The position numbers and the translations under genes were made by a program. This document shows positions 24,725 through 32,780 of a DNA stretch of 64,000 nt, in pieces; position 1 is the first letter of the stretch, and each line of letters starts with the position of its first letter. The DNA lies in assembly GCF_022234545.1 (NCBI RefSeq), contig NZ_JAIEUI010000001.1, forward strand, positions 480,899 to 544,898, written 5' to 3'. Below the pieces are notes generated by a model. That model made no database searches. It had not been told where the DNA came from and saw only the letters and a program-made list of their open reading frames with translations. Source of the DNA: Paenibacillus piscarius (GTDB lineage Bacteria; Bacillota; Bacilli; Paenibacillales; Paenibacillaceae).

Positions 24725-24916
24725 GTGCAGGATGAAAGCTTGTCGGATCGTCTAAACAAAATTTTAAAGCAAAAAGGATGGACGCGGTATCGGCTCAGCA
24801 AAGAAAGTGGAGTGCCGGCGAGTACAATCTACGGAATTTTCAATCGAGACATAGGTTTATCGTTCAGGAATATTCAGAAAATTGCAAACGCACTTGGTAC
24901 TTCAGAATTTATTTAA
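24725..24916 (+). CDS. XRE-family helix-turn-helix protein
   Basis: A 63-residue DNA-binding protein with the helix-turn-helix RYRLSKESGVPASTIYGIFNR. GTG 24725 follows AAAGGAGGTG by 7 bases; upstream ATG codons in the same frame have no ribosome site. It is a second small regulator in the early region and is probably involved in timing of early genes. Confidence 0.75.
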   Translation: MQDESLSDRLNKILKQKGWTRYRLSKESGVPASTIYGIFNRDIGLSFRNIQKIANALGTSEFI

Positions 24917-24939
24917 TCTACTAACAATAAGGGGGATGG

Positions 24940-25293
24940 ATGATGAAAATGACGATAAATATGATCCGCAATGTTTGCGTGATGTTCCTGACCTTGCGTG
25001 ACCAGGCAGAGGCTGAGGGGTTAACCCAGGCTGCTGCCAATGCTGATAAGGCTTATCGCAACTACCAAGGGTTGTTGTATCTGGCAGACGGAAAACGGCC
25101 GTCCGGGGTAGGAGCCGGACAGCCGTTCAAAAGTTGGAAAATCACAATTAAGACCACATTACCATTGATCAAGGAGGATGGCAATGGCGAGACAGCAATT
25201 AACCCCAGCACTCTTGGAGCAACGGGCCAGCCTGCGGAAGCAGCTCAACGTCCTTTATGCTCAGCAGGCAGATTTCGTGAAGGTTCACGGTGA
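24940..25293 (+). CDS. Hypothetical early phage protein
   Basis: A frame of 117 residues from ATG ATG (24940/24943) after GGGGG. The first ~60 residues are helical (MIRNVCVMFLTLRDQAEAEGLTQAAANADKAY in part) and look coding. The last ~35 residues overlap the next gene in another frame and look random, so a shorter functional unit or a recent frame extension is possible. No family is recognised. Confidence 0.45.
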   Translation: MMKMTINMIRNVCVMFLTLRDQAEAEGLTQAAANADKAYRNYQGLLYLADGKRPSGVGAGQPFKSWKITIKTTLPLIKEDGNGETAINPSTLGATGQPAEAAQRPLCSAGRFREGSR

Positions 25294-25378
25294 AGCAAGC
25301 GAGGAGATAGCTTCAGAGGTTAAACGTGTACAGGATGCGCTCTATCTGGTCGATGCAGCTTCGGTGCAACGCTTATGA
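25184..25378 (+). CDS. Small helical phage protein
   Basis: A 64-residue, strongly helical protein rich in Gln, Leu and Glu. ATG 25184 is 6 bases after AAGGAGG. Its stop overlaps the start of the next gene (ATGA), so the two are translated together. It also overlaps the end of the preceding frame by 110 bases. Function unknown. Confidence 0.65.
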   Translation: MARQQLTPALLEQRASLRKQLNVLYAQQADFVKVHGEASEEIASEVKRVQDALYLVDAASVQRL

Positions 25379-25779
25379 CTGATGCTGAACTGAAATGGCA
25401 TATTGATGAATCCAAGAAGCTGCGCAAACAAGCGGAGGCATACTCCGAAGATGCTCCAGGTGCAATGGTTGAAGTTCTGCGTTTGTTGACCGCGGCACAT
25501 ATGCTGATGGGCCGAGTGTCCGCTCAGATGGATGGAGACCACGCTAAAATCTACGCAGCCCGTAAGAATACGCATGCTCGTACAAAAAGGGATGCTGCGC
25601 GAGGGGACAAGACCCTTGCTGCGGAATTGGCCGTTATGGAGCTTCGTGAGTTTGAAGCCGAAGCCTTGGAACGTAAGATGTTCTGGCAAAACGAGCTTGA
25701 TGCACTCAAACAGAAAATGTATGAATTGCGTTTGCGAATACGTCAAGACATGCATACAGGAGGCGGATATGATGGATAA
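25375..25779 (+). CDS. Hypothetical coiled-coil phage protein
   Basis: A 134-residue protein that is mostly charged helix, with long stretches of heptad-like Leu/Met spacing (MELREFEAEALERKMFWQNELDAL region). It starts in an ATGA overlap with the previous gene and ends inside the ribosome-site/start zone of the HNH-like gene. No catalytic motif is seen. Small coiled-coil proteins at this position are common before the replication genes of Bacillota phages. Confidence 0.7.
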   Translation: MTDAELKWHIDESKKLRKQAEAYSEDAPGAMVEVLRLLTAAHMLMGRVSAQMDGDHAKIYAARKNTHARTKRDAARGDKTLAAELAVMELREFEAEALERKMFWQNELDALKQKMYELRLRIRQDMHTGGGYDG

Positions 25780-26158
25780 CCCTTTCGGGTTTCATCCGGT
25801 ACCAAAACCTGTCTACAAGCGCGGAAAGCGCAAGCAGGGGCAAGAGACAGCCATTACGGCCAAGGTGGATAAAGAGATCTACCGCCGGGCCAGCGAGGCC
25901 GGGTACACGGTCTGTGAGCATTGCAGGTGCAGCGTTCCAAGATTCCGGTTTGAGCGCTGCCATATGCTCAATGCTTCCCAATATGGGACAGGCAGGGCAC
26001 CCTGGAACGTGGTTGTCCTATGTGGTCCCCGCAATGATAACGGGAGCTGCCATCATTGGGCAGACGAGACGGTGGAGGGCAGAGATTGGAAGGCACGGAA
26101 GCAAGCGGAGCTTTACCTTTACTACACGGCCGGAGACGGTCGGCAATATTGGCAGTAA
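25769..26158 (+). CDS. HNH-like/zinc-binding phage protein
   Basis: A 129-residue protein. After a basic N-terminus it shows CEHCRC, then FERCHMLNASQYG, then LCGPRNDNGSCHHWAD. Cys pairs with the H and HH residues resemble an HNH-type nuclease or zinc-binding fold seen in phage early regions. AGGAGG precedes both ATG 25769 and ATG 25772. Whether it cuts DNA is not known from sequence. Confidence 0.6.
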   Translation: MMDNPFGFHPVPKPVYKRGKRKQGQETAITAKVDKEIYRRASEAGYTVCEHCRCSVPRFRFERCHMLNASQYGTGRAPWNVVVLCGPRNDNGSCHHWADETVEGRDWKARKQAELYLYYTAGDGRQYWQ

Positions 26159-26178
26159 GGACATGTTGCATGTCTGGC

Positions 26179-26230
26179 GGACGTCCTGCGGACATCCATC
26201 GGATAACAACCGGACAACGCGCGGATGTCC
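26179..26230. repeat. Iteron-like GGACATCC sites upstream of the replication gene
   Basis: GGACGTCC (26179-26186), GGACATCC (26190-26197) and GGATGTCC (26223-26230) are copies of one 8-base motif on both strands. The same motif recurs inside the replication gene at 26677-26750. Confidence 0.55.
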
Positions 26231-26275
26231 GCAGCCTGTCCATGCATTGTCCGTGCAGGAGGCGGTGAGTAGCAA

Positions 26276-27430
26276 TTGAGTGAGTCAACAGAAGCCCCAA
26301 GGTTGTGGATCAAGAGCTATCAAGCGACAGATCGGGACCCCATAACACGGCGATTTTGCCGTTCAACAGGGCTGAGTACCCCCGCCGCAGTAGGTACGCT
26401 GCATATGCTTTGGTGGTGGGTGCTGGACTGGGCGCAGGACGGAGACATCAGCAAATACCAAGATATTGACATCGCTGACGCTGTGAGCTTTGACGGCGAA
26501 CCCCAGGTACTCATGAGAGCGCTGGTAGATGCGGGGTATGTCATTGAAACCCAGGCGGGGCGCGAGATTGCCAACTGGTTCAAGATCGGAGGGCAGATCA
26601 TAGAGTCCAAGAAACAGGATGCTGAACGTAAGAGGGAAGCTCGGGAAAAGAAGCGACTTAAGAAGGAAGGTCTGTCGGATGTCCAAGAGAAGTCCGTCGG
26701 ACATCCCTTGGACAGTCCGGGGACATCCGAAGGAGTTCCAACAGATGTCCGCTCTATAGATAAAGATTTAGATATAGATATAGATATAGATTTAGAACTA
26801 AATAAAGATTTAAAAATATACGGTGATGCAGATCAAAATCAAGAACAAAACCAGAAATCGAGGCCGACCGTCGAAAAATCGGCAGCGCCGGATGAGTCCG
26901 AAAAACCGGGAAAACCGGGTAAAAAGGGTTCAAAAGGGCGGAAAAAGCCAGAATATGCGGCCGATAGCTTGTATTTTCGGATGGCCACCGGGTTCAAGGA
27001 ACGGCTTGATAAGCTGGCTAAATCCGAAGGCGTGGAAACTTTGGTACCCCGGGCGAACCTACAAAGCTGGGCGGACGATTTCCGCAAGTTGGTTGAACTG
27101 GACAAGCAGAGCGACATCCAGCAGATTGCAGATGTCATGGATTGGGTAGTCAAGGACTCGTTTTGGAAGCGAAACGTTCTCAGCGGAGAGACGTTTCGGG
27201 AGAAGTACCCGAAGTTGCTCCTTGCTATGAAAGAGTCGAAGAAGACAGCAACGGGGAATAAGGGTTCCGGCGGCGGGGGCAGGTACGGCCATCAAAAAGA
27301 GGAAATCCCGATTGTACAGGACGATGGAAAGGCTGGAACGCCTACAACATCGGAATTTGATGCCATGATGCAAAGGGCTGCTGAGATAAAGGCAGAGAAG
27401 ATCCGCGCCAGGGAGGCGGCTGGCCGATGA
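26276..27430 (+). CDS. Phage replication initiation protein
   Basis: A 384-residue protein. Residues about 5-110 form a winged-helix-like N-domain (PITRRFCRSTGLSTPAAVGTLHMLWWWVLDWAQ) as in phage replisome organisers. Then comes a low-complexity linker rich in Lys, Asp and Ile whose DNA carries repeats and an AT-rich stretch, and a C-terminal helical domain (about 230-330) that may bind a helicase or loader. TTG 26276 follows GGTGAG. Initiators that carry the origin inside their own gene are known (lambda O, SPP1 gp38). Family detail is uncertain. Confidence 0.7.
   Translation: MSESTEAPRLWIKSYQATDRDPITRRFCRSTGLSTPAAVGTLHMLWWWVLDWAQDGDISKYQDIDIADAVSFDGEPQVLMRALVDAGYVIETQAGREIANWFKIGGQIIESKKQDAERKREAREKKRLKKEGLSDVQEKSVGHPLDSPGTSEGVPTDVRSIDKDLDIDIDIDLELNKDLKIYGDADQNQEQNQKSRPTVEKSAAPDESEKPGKPGKKGSKGRKKPEYAADSLYFRMATGFKERLDKLAKSEGVETLVPRANLQSWADDFRKLVELDKQSDIQQIADVMDWVVKDSFWKRNVLSGETFREKYPKLLLAMKESKKTATGNKGSGGGGRYGHQKEEIPIVQDDGKAGTPTTSEFDAMMQRAAEIKAEKIRAREAAGR
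26677..26825. other. Probable phage replication origin
   Basis: Within the replication gene, GGATGTCC (26677-26684), GGACATCC (26699-26706 and 26721-26728) and AGATGTCC (26743-26750) are spaced about every 22 bases. They are followed at once by an extremely AT-rich stretch (about 26752-26822) with repeated GATATA/GATTTA units. Iterons next to an easily melted element are the standard origin layout. Confidence 0.6.
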
Positions 27431-28077
27431 GCTACCTATTACGCGCCCCTGGGAGACACCGCTGCAGCTGCGGCTGGGAAGGTAGGCCCAAAGATGCTGT
27501 AAAAGCCGGGAAGCCCGTCAGCAAATGCCCTAAATGTTCTGAGCTTACAGCACTCATACCCTTACGGGAGGTCCCGGGATACTGCTTCTGCTGCGCTTCA
27601 GGGCGCGGCAAGCTGATGATAATTGATCACACAATGATCCGCGAGTGCCGCCAGTGCGGTGCCCGACTCAATTTACACACGGTAGAGCCGTGGATATGGG
27701 AGGTAACAGGGATGGAACAAGCGGTTGCGAAGTTGAAAACGGAGATGGAAGCAAACAAGGAGAACGGGATGGTTCAGCAGGTTGGGAACTATCTGCTTCA
27801 GGTAATCGCGGTGAACCCGGCTGCTGTTGAAAAGGTCCTTGCTGCTGATAAAACGATTGTAAAGAGCTGCTCCGCAATGGAATCGGCAGCGAATAAAGCT
27901 CGGAGGAATTATTTCACCGATGAAGAGGGCTATGCGGAGGTGCGTAAGTATTTCGGCATCCAGGGTGATGCGGTTCACGCTCCTGCGGTGCAGCCAGTTC
28001 CTGTACCGCCAGCGGCTCCGGCGACTCCGCAGCCAGCTATCGGCCTGGATATTTCTGATCTGTTTGGCGATCTGTAA
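27427..28077 (+). CDS. Zinc-ribbon protein fused to a PcfK-like domain
   Basis: A 216-residue frame. Residues 1-95 carry four Cys pairs (CSCGW, CPKC, CFCC, CRQC), suggesting two zinc ribbons. Residues 96-216 form a helical domain with a Pro/Ala linker and an acidic end (GLDISDLFGDL). Its position directly before a PcfJ-like gene suggests PcfK. An internal ATG at 27712 has its own ribosome site. The PcfK assignment rests on context and general form, not on a firm motif. Confidence 0.6.
   Translation: MSYLLRAPGRHRCSCGWEGRPKDAVKAGKPVSKCPKCSELTALIPLREVPGYCFCCASGRGKLMIIDHTMIRECRQCGARLNLHTVEPWIWEVTGMEQAVAKLKTEMEANKENGMVQQVGNYLLQVIAVNPAAVEKVLAADKTIVKSCSAMESAANKARRNYFTDEEGYAEVRKYFGIQGDAVHAPAVQPVPVPPAAPATPQPAIGLDISDLFGDL
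27712..28077 (+). CDS. Possible internal-start product, PcfK-like domain alone
   Basis: ATG 27712 is in frame with the 27427 gene and has GGAGG at 27699-27703, 8 bases upstream. It would give a 121-residue protein without the zinc ribbons. PcfK-like proteins elsewhere are about this size. The evidence is the ribosome site and domain boundary only. Confidence 0.4.
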   Translation: MEQAVAKLKTEMEANKENGMVQQVGNYLLQVIAVNPAAVEKVLAADKTIVKSCSAMESAANKARRNYFTDEEGYAEVRKYFGIQGDAVHAPAVQPVPVPPAAPATPQPAIGLDISDLFGDL

Positions 28078-28090
28078 GGAGGGGGCTACT

Positions 28091-29662
28091 GTGGCAGATA
28101 ACAAATATTCTGATTTTTCCGTATTTAAAGCCCATTTCCCTAATGTTATCAGTGATGAAATTCAGGATTACGCCACAAATCAAGTCCTTGAGTGGAGTTG
28201 CTATTTGTTTACGAGAAGAGTCAAAGGAATACAGTTTGGATTCTGCACTCATTGTAAAGAAGAGTATGTGACTGAAAACCTTAAACATAAAGACAGTGTC
28301 AAATGTAAAAAGTGCGGATGGCTCTGCCAAGTTAAGGCAAACGGACTCGGAAGATCAACCTTGATTGATGAAGCATATCTGCTCTACTACATGAAATCTG
28401 AGATTAACCCTGACGCAATTATTGCCCAAGGATATTACCTAAAGAGAAACTACACGGGAGATTACCGAGAAACAGAAACAGAGTTCAAGGTTATTGCGAT
28501 GTATCTTTTTGAGCCAGGGCATAGCAAAATGTATCGCCGGGCGTACTGGCCTGAAGAAGAGAACTCCTTCAAGGAATGTAAAAAAGTGTTTTCTGAGGCG
28601 GCAATGAGCATGAACTATAAAGCGTGCTATCATGCCAAACACAGTATCAGAGCTGCTGTGAAAGGAACCCCATTTCAATACTGTACCTGGGAGAGATATG
28701 ACAATCTAGATTACATCGGGATATTTGATCTTGCGGCAAATTATCAGTGCATTGAATTCCTAACGAAAGTAGGCCTGCAAAGAGTGGTTGAAGCCAAACT
28801 TGGAGCGGGCCAGACTTACGGCGTTATAAACTGGCGTGGTAAAACGCCTGAGAAAGTTCTCCGACTTAGCAAAAGGGAAATTAAGGATATGAGAGCTTCC
28901 GGAGTAACTATCACTCCAGAAGTGCTTAACTGCTATCACCGTTCCCATCGTCAGGGCCTTAATTACACGTTTGTTGAAGCCTATGTCATGAAGGATCTTG
29001 AGGAGGGATACTACAGCGGCGAAATTCGCAGAATGATCGAACTTGCAACCGCACCTCAGATCAAAAAGTATCTGGTTAAGCAATACGGAAAATCAGAGGT
29101 GCGTGAAAACTATCGCACAGGGAGTGCGCTGTTTGTAGCTTGGCGTGATTATACCAGGGAATGCGAAGAGTTAGGAATGAATCTTAAGCAGGATCACATT
29201 CTATTCCCCAATAACATTTATCGTTCTCATCAAAAAACGATGAAGAAAATACAAGTCAAAGTTGATGAGGCTTTAAACGGATTGATTGCAGCCCGGCTTC
29301 CTGATCTGGAAGTATTCAAATTTGAAAAATTCGGCTTATTCCTTCGACCAGCAGCATCTAAGGAAGAACTCTTTGCCGAAGGTGCAGCGCTTGAACATTG
29401 TGTTGGCAGTCACTATACCAAAGATTACGCCAACGGAAAAACTGATATTTTCCTCATTCGGCAGACCGCAGCACCGGACAAGCCTTATTACACAATGGAA
29501 GTCAAAAATGGAAAAGTGCTTCAATGCGAAGGCGGGAAAGAGAGTCGGGAAAAAACAAAACTTGTGGAAGAGTTTGTTAATGCCTTTGTTGCAGAAAAAC
29601 TCAGTCCTAAGGTCAAAACACGTAAAGCCAAATCCAATAAACCGCAGGGGGTAGCAGTATGA
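28091..29662 (+). CDS. PcfJ-like protein
   Basis: A 523-residue protein. Near the N-terminus it has two zinc-binding pairs (CTHC, CKKCGW). The C-terminal block contains LEHCVGSHYTKDYANGKT, then FLIRQT and PYYTMEVKNGKVLQCEG, which is the conserved signature of the PcfJ family found on conjugative plasmids and phages. Its biochemical role is not established. GTG 28091 follows AAGGAGGGGG by 8 bases; the frame is open much further upstream but overlaps the previous gene. Codon use is more AT-rich than in the neighbours. Confidence 0.8.
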   Translation: MADNKYSDFSVFKAHFPNVISDEIQDYATNQVLEWSCYLFTRRVKGIQFGFCTHCKEEYVTENLKHKDSVKCKKCGWLCQVKANGLGRSTLIDEAYLLYYMKSEINPDAIIAQGYYLKRNYTGDYRETETEFKVIAMYLFEPGHSKMYRRAYWPEEENSFKECKKVFSEAAMSMNYKACYHAKHSIRAAVKGTPFQYCTWERYDNLDYIGIFDLAANYQCIEFLTKVGLQRVVEAKLGAGQTYGVINWRGKTPEKVLRLSKREIKDMRASGVTITPEVLNCYHRSHRQGLNYTFVEAYVMKDLEEGYYSGEIRRMIELATAPQIKKYLVKQYGKSEVRENYRTGSALFVAWRDYTRECEELGMNLKQDHILFPNNIYRSHQKTMKKIQVKVDEALNGLIAARLPDLEVFKFEKFGLFLRPAASKEELFAEGAALEHCVGSHYTKDYANGKTDIFLIRQTAAPDKPYYTMEVKNGKVLQCEGGKESREKTKLVEEFVNAFVAEKLSPKVKTRKAKSNKPQGVAV

Positions 29663-30648
29663 CGCAATTATCTATGAGAACACCGGAAGTCATTGCCATT
29701 GAGATTATCAGTATTCGTGACCACGTTCAGCGGACGGCCATTCAAGGGGCTGTAGAGATTGGAAGGAAGCTGACAGAGGTCAAGAAGATGCTTCCACATG
29801 GAGCATTTGGTGAGTGGTTGGCTGATAATGTTGGATTCTCGCAATCGCAGGCTAACAATATGATGGCCATCTTTGATGGATATGGTTCACAGCAGCTTGA
29901 CATGTTCGGAGAAAACTTAAAATCCCAAACGTTTGAGATTTTAACACCAACCCAAGCACTGGCTTTGCTGGGCGTACCCGAACCGGAGCGGGAGTCATTT
30001 GTTGTTGAGCAAAATGTTGCCGAGATGTCTACCCGGGAGCTTCAGGAAGCAGTGAAACAGCGGAAGCAGGCCATTAAGGAGAAGGAAGCTGCCGAGAAAG
30101 CCGCTGCCAAGGCTGAGAAGGCGGCAGAACAAGAACGGAAGGCCCGGGAGAAGCTAGAGAAGCAGCAGGCCGACCATGCTGTCATTGTCCAGCGCTTACA
30201 GGAGCAGCTTGACGCTGCACAAGCCGCTTCCGCTTCCGGTGATGATGATAAGGCAGCCGAACTGCAGGAGGAGGCTAACAGCCTGCGGGAAACCCTCTCC
30301 AAGTCTGAGCAGGATCTGATTGAATACCAGCAGCGTGTTAAGAAGCTTCAGGAGGAGCTGGAGGCCAAGCCAGTAGAGGTAACTACTGTAACCGAGTATC
30401 AGACACCGCCTGAAGTTCTTGCAGAGCTGGAGGCGTTGCGGAAGAAGGCTGCATCCGCAACCGGTGAGGAGACGGCCATGTTCAAGGCTCATTCTAAAGG
30501 GTTCCAGGATAGCTTTAACGCATCCATTGGTGTTATTACCACTCTGAGAGACAAGGACGCTGAGATTGCAGCGAAATGCATCTCTATCCTTTCCGACACT
30601 ATTGATCGTATGCAAAAGTTGCTCACGGCCGTATCACGGTCTGAATAA
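29659..30648 (+). CDS. DUF3102-type phage protein with long coiled coil
   Basis: A 329-residue protein. The N-terminal ~100 residues match the DUF3102 pattern (AVEIGRKLTEVKKMLPHGAFGEWLADNVGFSQSQANNMM), which recalls ParB/Noc-type or bacterial regulator domains. Residues about 125-255 are an uninterrupted Ala/Glu/Lys coiled coil. It overlaps the PcfJ stop by four bases. A DNA-binding or partition-like function is possible; none is proven. Confidence 0.75.
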   Translation: MTQLSMRTPEVIAIEIISIRDHVQRTAIQGAVEIGRKLTEVKKMLPHGAFGEWLADNVGFSQSQANNMMAIFDGYGSQQLDMFGENLKSQTFEILTPTQALALLGVPEPERESFVVEQNVAEMSTRELQEAVKQRKQAIKEKEAAEKAAAKAEKAAEQERKAREKLEKQQADHAVIVQRLQEQLDAAQAASASGDDDKAAELQEEANSLRETLSKSEQDLIEYQQRVKKLQEELEAKPVEVTTVTEYQTPPEVLAELEALRKKAASATGEETAMFKAHSKGFQDSFNASIGVITTLRDKDAEIAAKCISILSDTIDRMQKLLTAVSRSE

Positions 30649-30929
30649 TGTTCATTTTCTTTGCAGCCGATTCCGAGCAATCAGATGTTGAGAAGCTTCT
30701 GGGTGAGGTGGTACTGCTTCAGCGGCAGTACCACTCCTATCCAACCCATACAGGGCAGATAAGCCATTACTACGCCCTGACAGCAGATTACCTGATTGAC
30801 CTGTGTATTGCCGAAGATAGCCAGTACAGCCGGGTATTTGCCCGGTATGACCGCTCTATCTTGGAGCGGGACAATTACTTCCCGGGAGCGGGGCAGCTTC
30901 TACAGCGGATTTTCAATAGTGCATTTTAG
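30648..30929 (+). CDS. Hypothetical small protein, MFIFF start
   Basis: A 93-residue protein that starts in a TAATG overlap with the previous stop. It begins MFIFFAAD, then continues with helical, Tyr- and Leu-rich sequence (QRQYHSY, HYYALTADYLIDL). The hydrophobic five-residue start is shared with the small genes at 31747 and 32055. No family is recognised. Confidence 0.65.
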   Translation: MFIFFAADSEQSDVEKLLGEVVLLQRQYHSYPTHTGQISHYYALTADYLIDLCIAEDSQYSRVFARYDRSILERDNYFPGAGQLLQRIFNSAF

Positions 30930-30943
30930 AAAGGGGCGATTTC

Positions 30944-31747
30944 ATGACAAAGCCCGCGCCTGTTAGGGCTGATTTGATTAAGAAAGCACTCGCAGACCGG
31001 CATAAGGACGACTTTTTTATGACTGAGGTGAAGGACGGACCTACTCAGTCTGTGCGGCACCACCTTAAGCTCGATGCGCTGGCCATTCGAAAGAGCTGGT
31101 CTAAGCCGCTCCTGTCAGGATATGAAATCAAGGTAAGCCGGAGTGATTTCCTGCGAGATGATAAATGGATGGGATACCTTCCGCTGTGCCATGAGTTTTC
31201 ATTTGTCTGCCCAGCGGGATTGATTAAGCCCGAGGAGCTGCCCGAGCAAGTAGGGCTTATTTATTACAATCCTGAGAAAGAGACTTTACTGACGAAGCGT
31301 AAGGCTGTATACCGCTTGGTTGATATCCCGGCCAATATGCTCATGTACATCATCATGAACCGCCTTGACAATGACCGGCACCCGTTTTTCTCAGATCAAC
31401 GTGAGCAGATTGAAGCTTATATCAAGGATAAGGTCAATCGCTATAATTTATCCGAATCCTACAAGCACAAAATCGCGGTTCGGCTGGCCGACATGGAAAA
31501 GGAAGTTGCGGAGATCCGCCGGAAGAATGAACGCTTTGACAAGACTCAAGCGGCATATGATCGACTTCGTAAGCTGGCCGAGCAAGCGGGCTGTCACGGC
31601 TGGTTTGGAGACGGTTGGGTGGACGAGCTGGAACAGATGCTATTATCCCGTGCTGTCAGCAAAGAGATACAGTATGCAGTGGAGTCAGTGGAGCGCAGTG
31701 CATTGCAGTTACGGAAGGCGGTAGAGTCGAAAGTGGTGGAGGCGTGA
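30944..31747 (+). CDS. MmcB-like/PD-(D/E)xK nuclease-type protein
   Basis: A 267-residue protein. Residues about 20-110 match the MmcB DNA-repair family: KLDALAIRKSWSKPLLSGYEIKVSRSDFLRD, with Asp and Glu-x-Lys as in PD-(D/E)xK enzymes, followed by HEFSFVCPAGLI and a Gly-Leu-Ile-Tyr-Tyr strand. A long charged helix follows. AAAGGGGCG precedes the ATG. The family links to mutagenesis/repair in bacteria; here it may process replicating phage DNA. Confidence 0.7.
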   Translation: MTKPAPVRADLIKKALADRHKDDFFMTEVKDGPTQSVRHHLKLDALAIRKSWSKPLLSGYEIKVSRSDFLRDDKWMGYLPLCHEFSFVCPAGLIKPEELPEQVGLIYYNPEKETLLTKRKAVYRLVDIPANMLMYIIMNRLDNDRHPFFSDQREQIEAYIKDKVNRYNLSESYKHKIAVRLADMEKEVAEIRRKNERFDKTQAAYDRLRKLAEQAGCHGWFGDGWVDELEQMLLSRAVSKEIQYAVESVERSALQLRKAVESKVVEA

Positions 31748-32043
31748 TGTTCTTCTTTTTCTCTCCGCCCGCTCCACCGGCATCTAAGGACAAATATGGT
31801 CCGGGCGTAGTGTGCAAGATCATTCGTAATGATAAGCGCCACGAAACCATGCCGAAGCTGTACCCTGACAAAATTGGCCGCGAAGTCATGATTACTGAAG
31901 CTGCAACTGACCCAGCCGGTTTGGTATGGGGGTATGAGATCGAGATCGGCCGTAGGCCAGTAAGCACCCAGCCATACCGTACCGATTGTCTCAAGCCGTT
32001 GACTGCCTTACAGACAGCGCGATTACTACGGCTTGCAGAGTAG
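31747..32043 (+). CDS. Hypothetical small protein, MFFFF start
   Basis: A 98-residue protein that starts in a TGATG overlap with the nuclease-like gene. It begins MFFFFSPPAPPAS and continues as a compact beta-rich domain (GPGVVCKIIRND, REVMITEAATDPAGLVWGYEIEIG), resembling a small SH3-like barrel. No named family is recognised. See the sister start motifs at 30648 and 32055. Confidence 0.65.
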   Translation: MFFFFSPPAPPASKDKYGPGVVCKIIRNDKRHETMPKLYPDKIGREVMITEAATDPAGLVWGYEIEIGRRPVSTQPYRTDCLKPLTALQTARLLRLAE

Positions 32044-32054
32044 AGGGTGAGGCC

Positions 32055-32219
32055 ATGTTCTTTTTCTTCCCGGAGGAGCGGGAGCTGCCACCATGCCAAA
32101 TTATAGATTACCGAGACATATACGACAGGCTTAAGCATATTCCAGCGGACAGATGGACGCGGGAGCTGGACCAGTTCTCCGTCCTGTTCCTCTGGAAATT
32201 AAATGATAGGAGGAGCTGA
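32055..32219 (+). CDS. Hypothetical small protein, MFFFF start
   Basis: A 54-residue protein beginning MFFFFPEERELPP, with GGGTGAGG upstream. The rest is helical and charged (YRDIYDRLKHIPADRWTRELDQF). It is the third gene in 1.5 kb with the same hydrophobic start. Function unknown. Confidence 0.6.
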   Translation: MFFFFPEERELPPCQIIDYRDIYDRLKHIPADRWTRELDQFSVLFLWKLNDRRS

Positions 32220-32224
32220 TAAGC

Positions 32225-32614
32225 ATGAGAATCTTTGTTCAGAATCTTGAAGAGGTTGAACTGATCAGTAAGTTATTATCGGCAGTCCATGAATTGGGAG
32301 TCATTGACTTAATGGAAGAGGAGGACGGCAAAGAGAACGGAATGGAGCAGATGCTCAGTGCTGACGATTATCGGATTTTGAGGGAAACAGTATCCGGTGA
32401 CCGGGTAGGCATCGTTATGGATGCTAATGAATCATTACTCTATTACGATGATGCGGAGTTTATCACAGGATTATGCTCCAAATGCGGGGAGCAGACACAG
32501 GGCCTCTATGATGCAGATCTCATAACGTACACCGAAGCTATTCGGATGCAAAGTCCAGAGGGACAAAAGAATTGGCGCTGCTACGATTGCCAACAGCGGG
32601 AGGCGATGGCATGA
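32225..32614 (+). CDS. Hypothetical phage protein with a Cys-pair zinc motif
   Basis: A 129-residue protein, acidic in the first two thirds. A CSKCGE pair at about residue 84 and a CYDCQQ pair near the C-terminus could bind one zinc. GGAGG lies upstream of ATG 32225. Its end overlaps the next start in ATGA. No family is recognised. Confidence 0.65.
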   Translation: MRIFVQNLEEVELISKLLSAVHELGVIDLMEEEDGKENGMEQMLSADDYRILRETVSGDRVGIVMDANESLLYYDDAEFITGLCSKCGEQTQGLYDADLITYTEAIRMQSPEGQKNWRCYDCQQREAMA

Positions 32615-32769
32615 AGAAGACGAAGCGGCCAACACGGCGGCAGAAGGAAGTAATCCAGGCTAACAAGCTGAATCCTAGAAACTGGCTGGTGGAGCGGATC
32701 AGCCCCAAGGGCATTGTAATTGTTCATCGGGACAGCGGGAAAAGCAGATTCTTAGGGTTGGCTAGGTAA
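32611..32769 (+). CDS. Small basic phage protein (DUF6906-like)
   Basis: A 52-residue basic protein with the pattern KRPTRRQKEVIQANKLNP, then NWLVERISPKGIVIVHRDSGK. This pattern is common in small Bacillota phage proteins grouped as DUF6906. The start overlaps the previous stop. Function unknown. Confidence 0.7.
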   Translation: MKKTKRPTRRQKEVIQANKLNPRNWLVERISPKGIVIVHRDSGKSRFLGLAR

Positions 32770-32780
32770 GGAGGGGGAAT

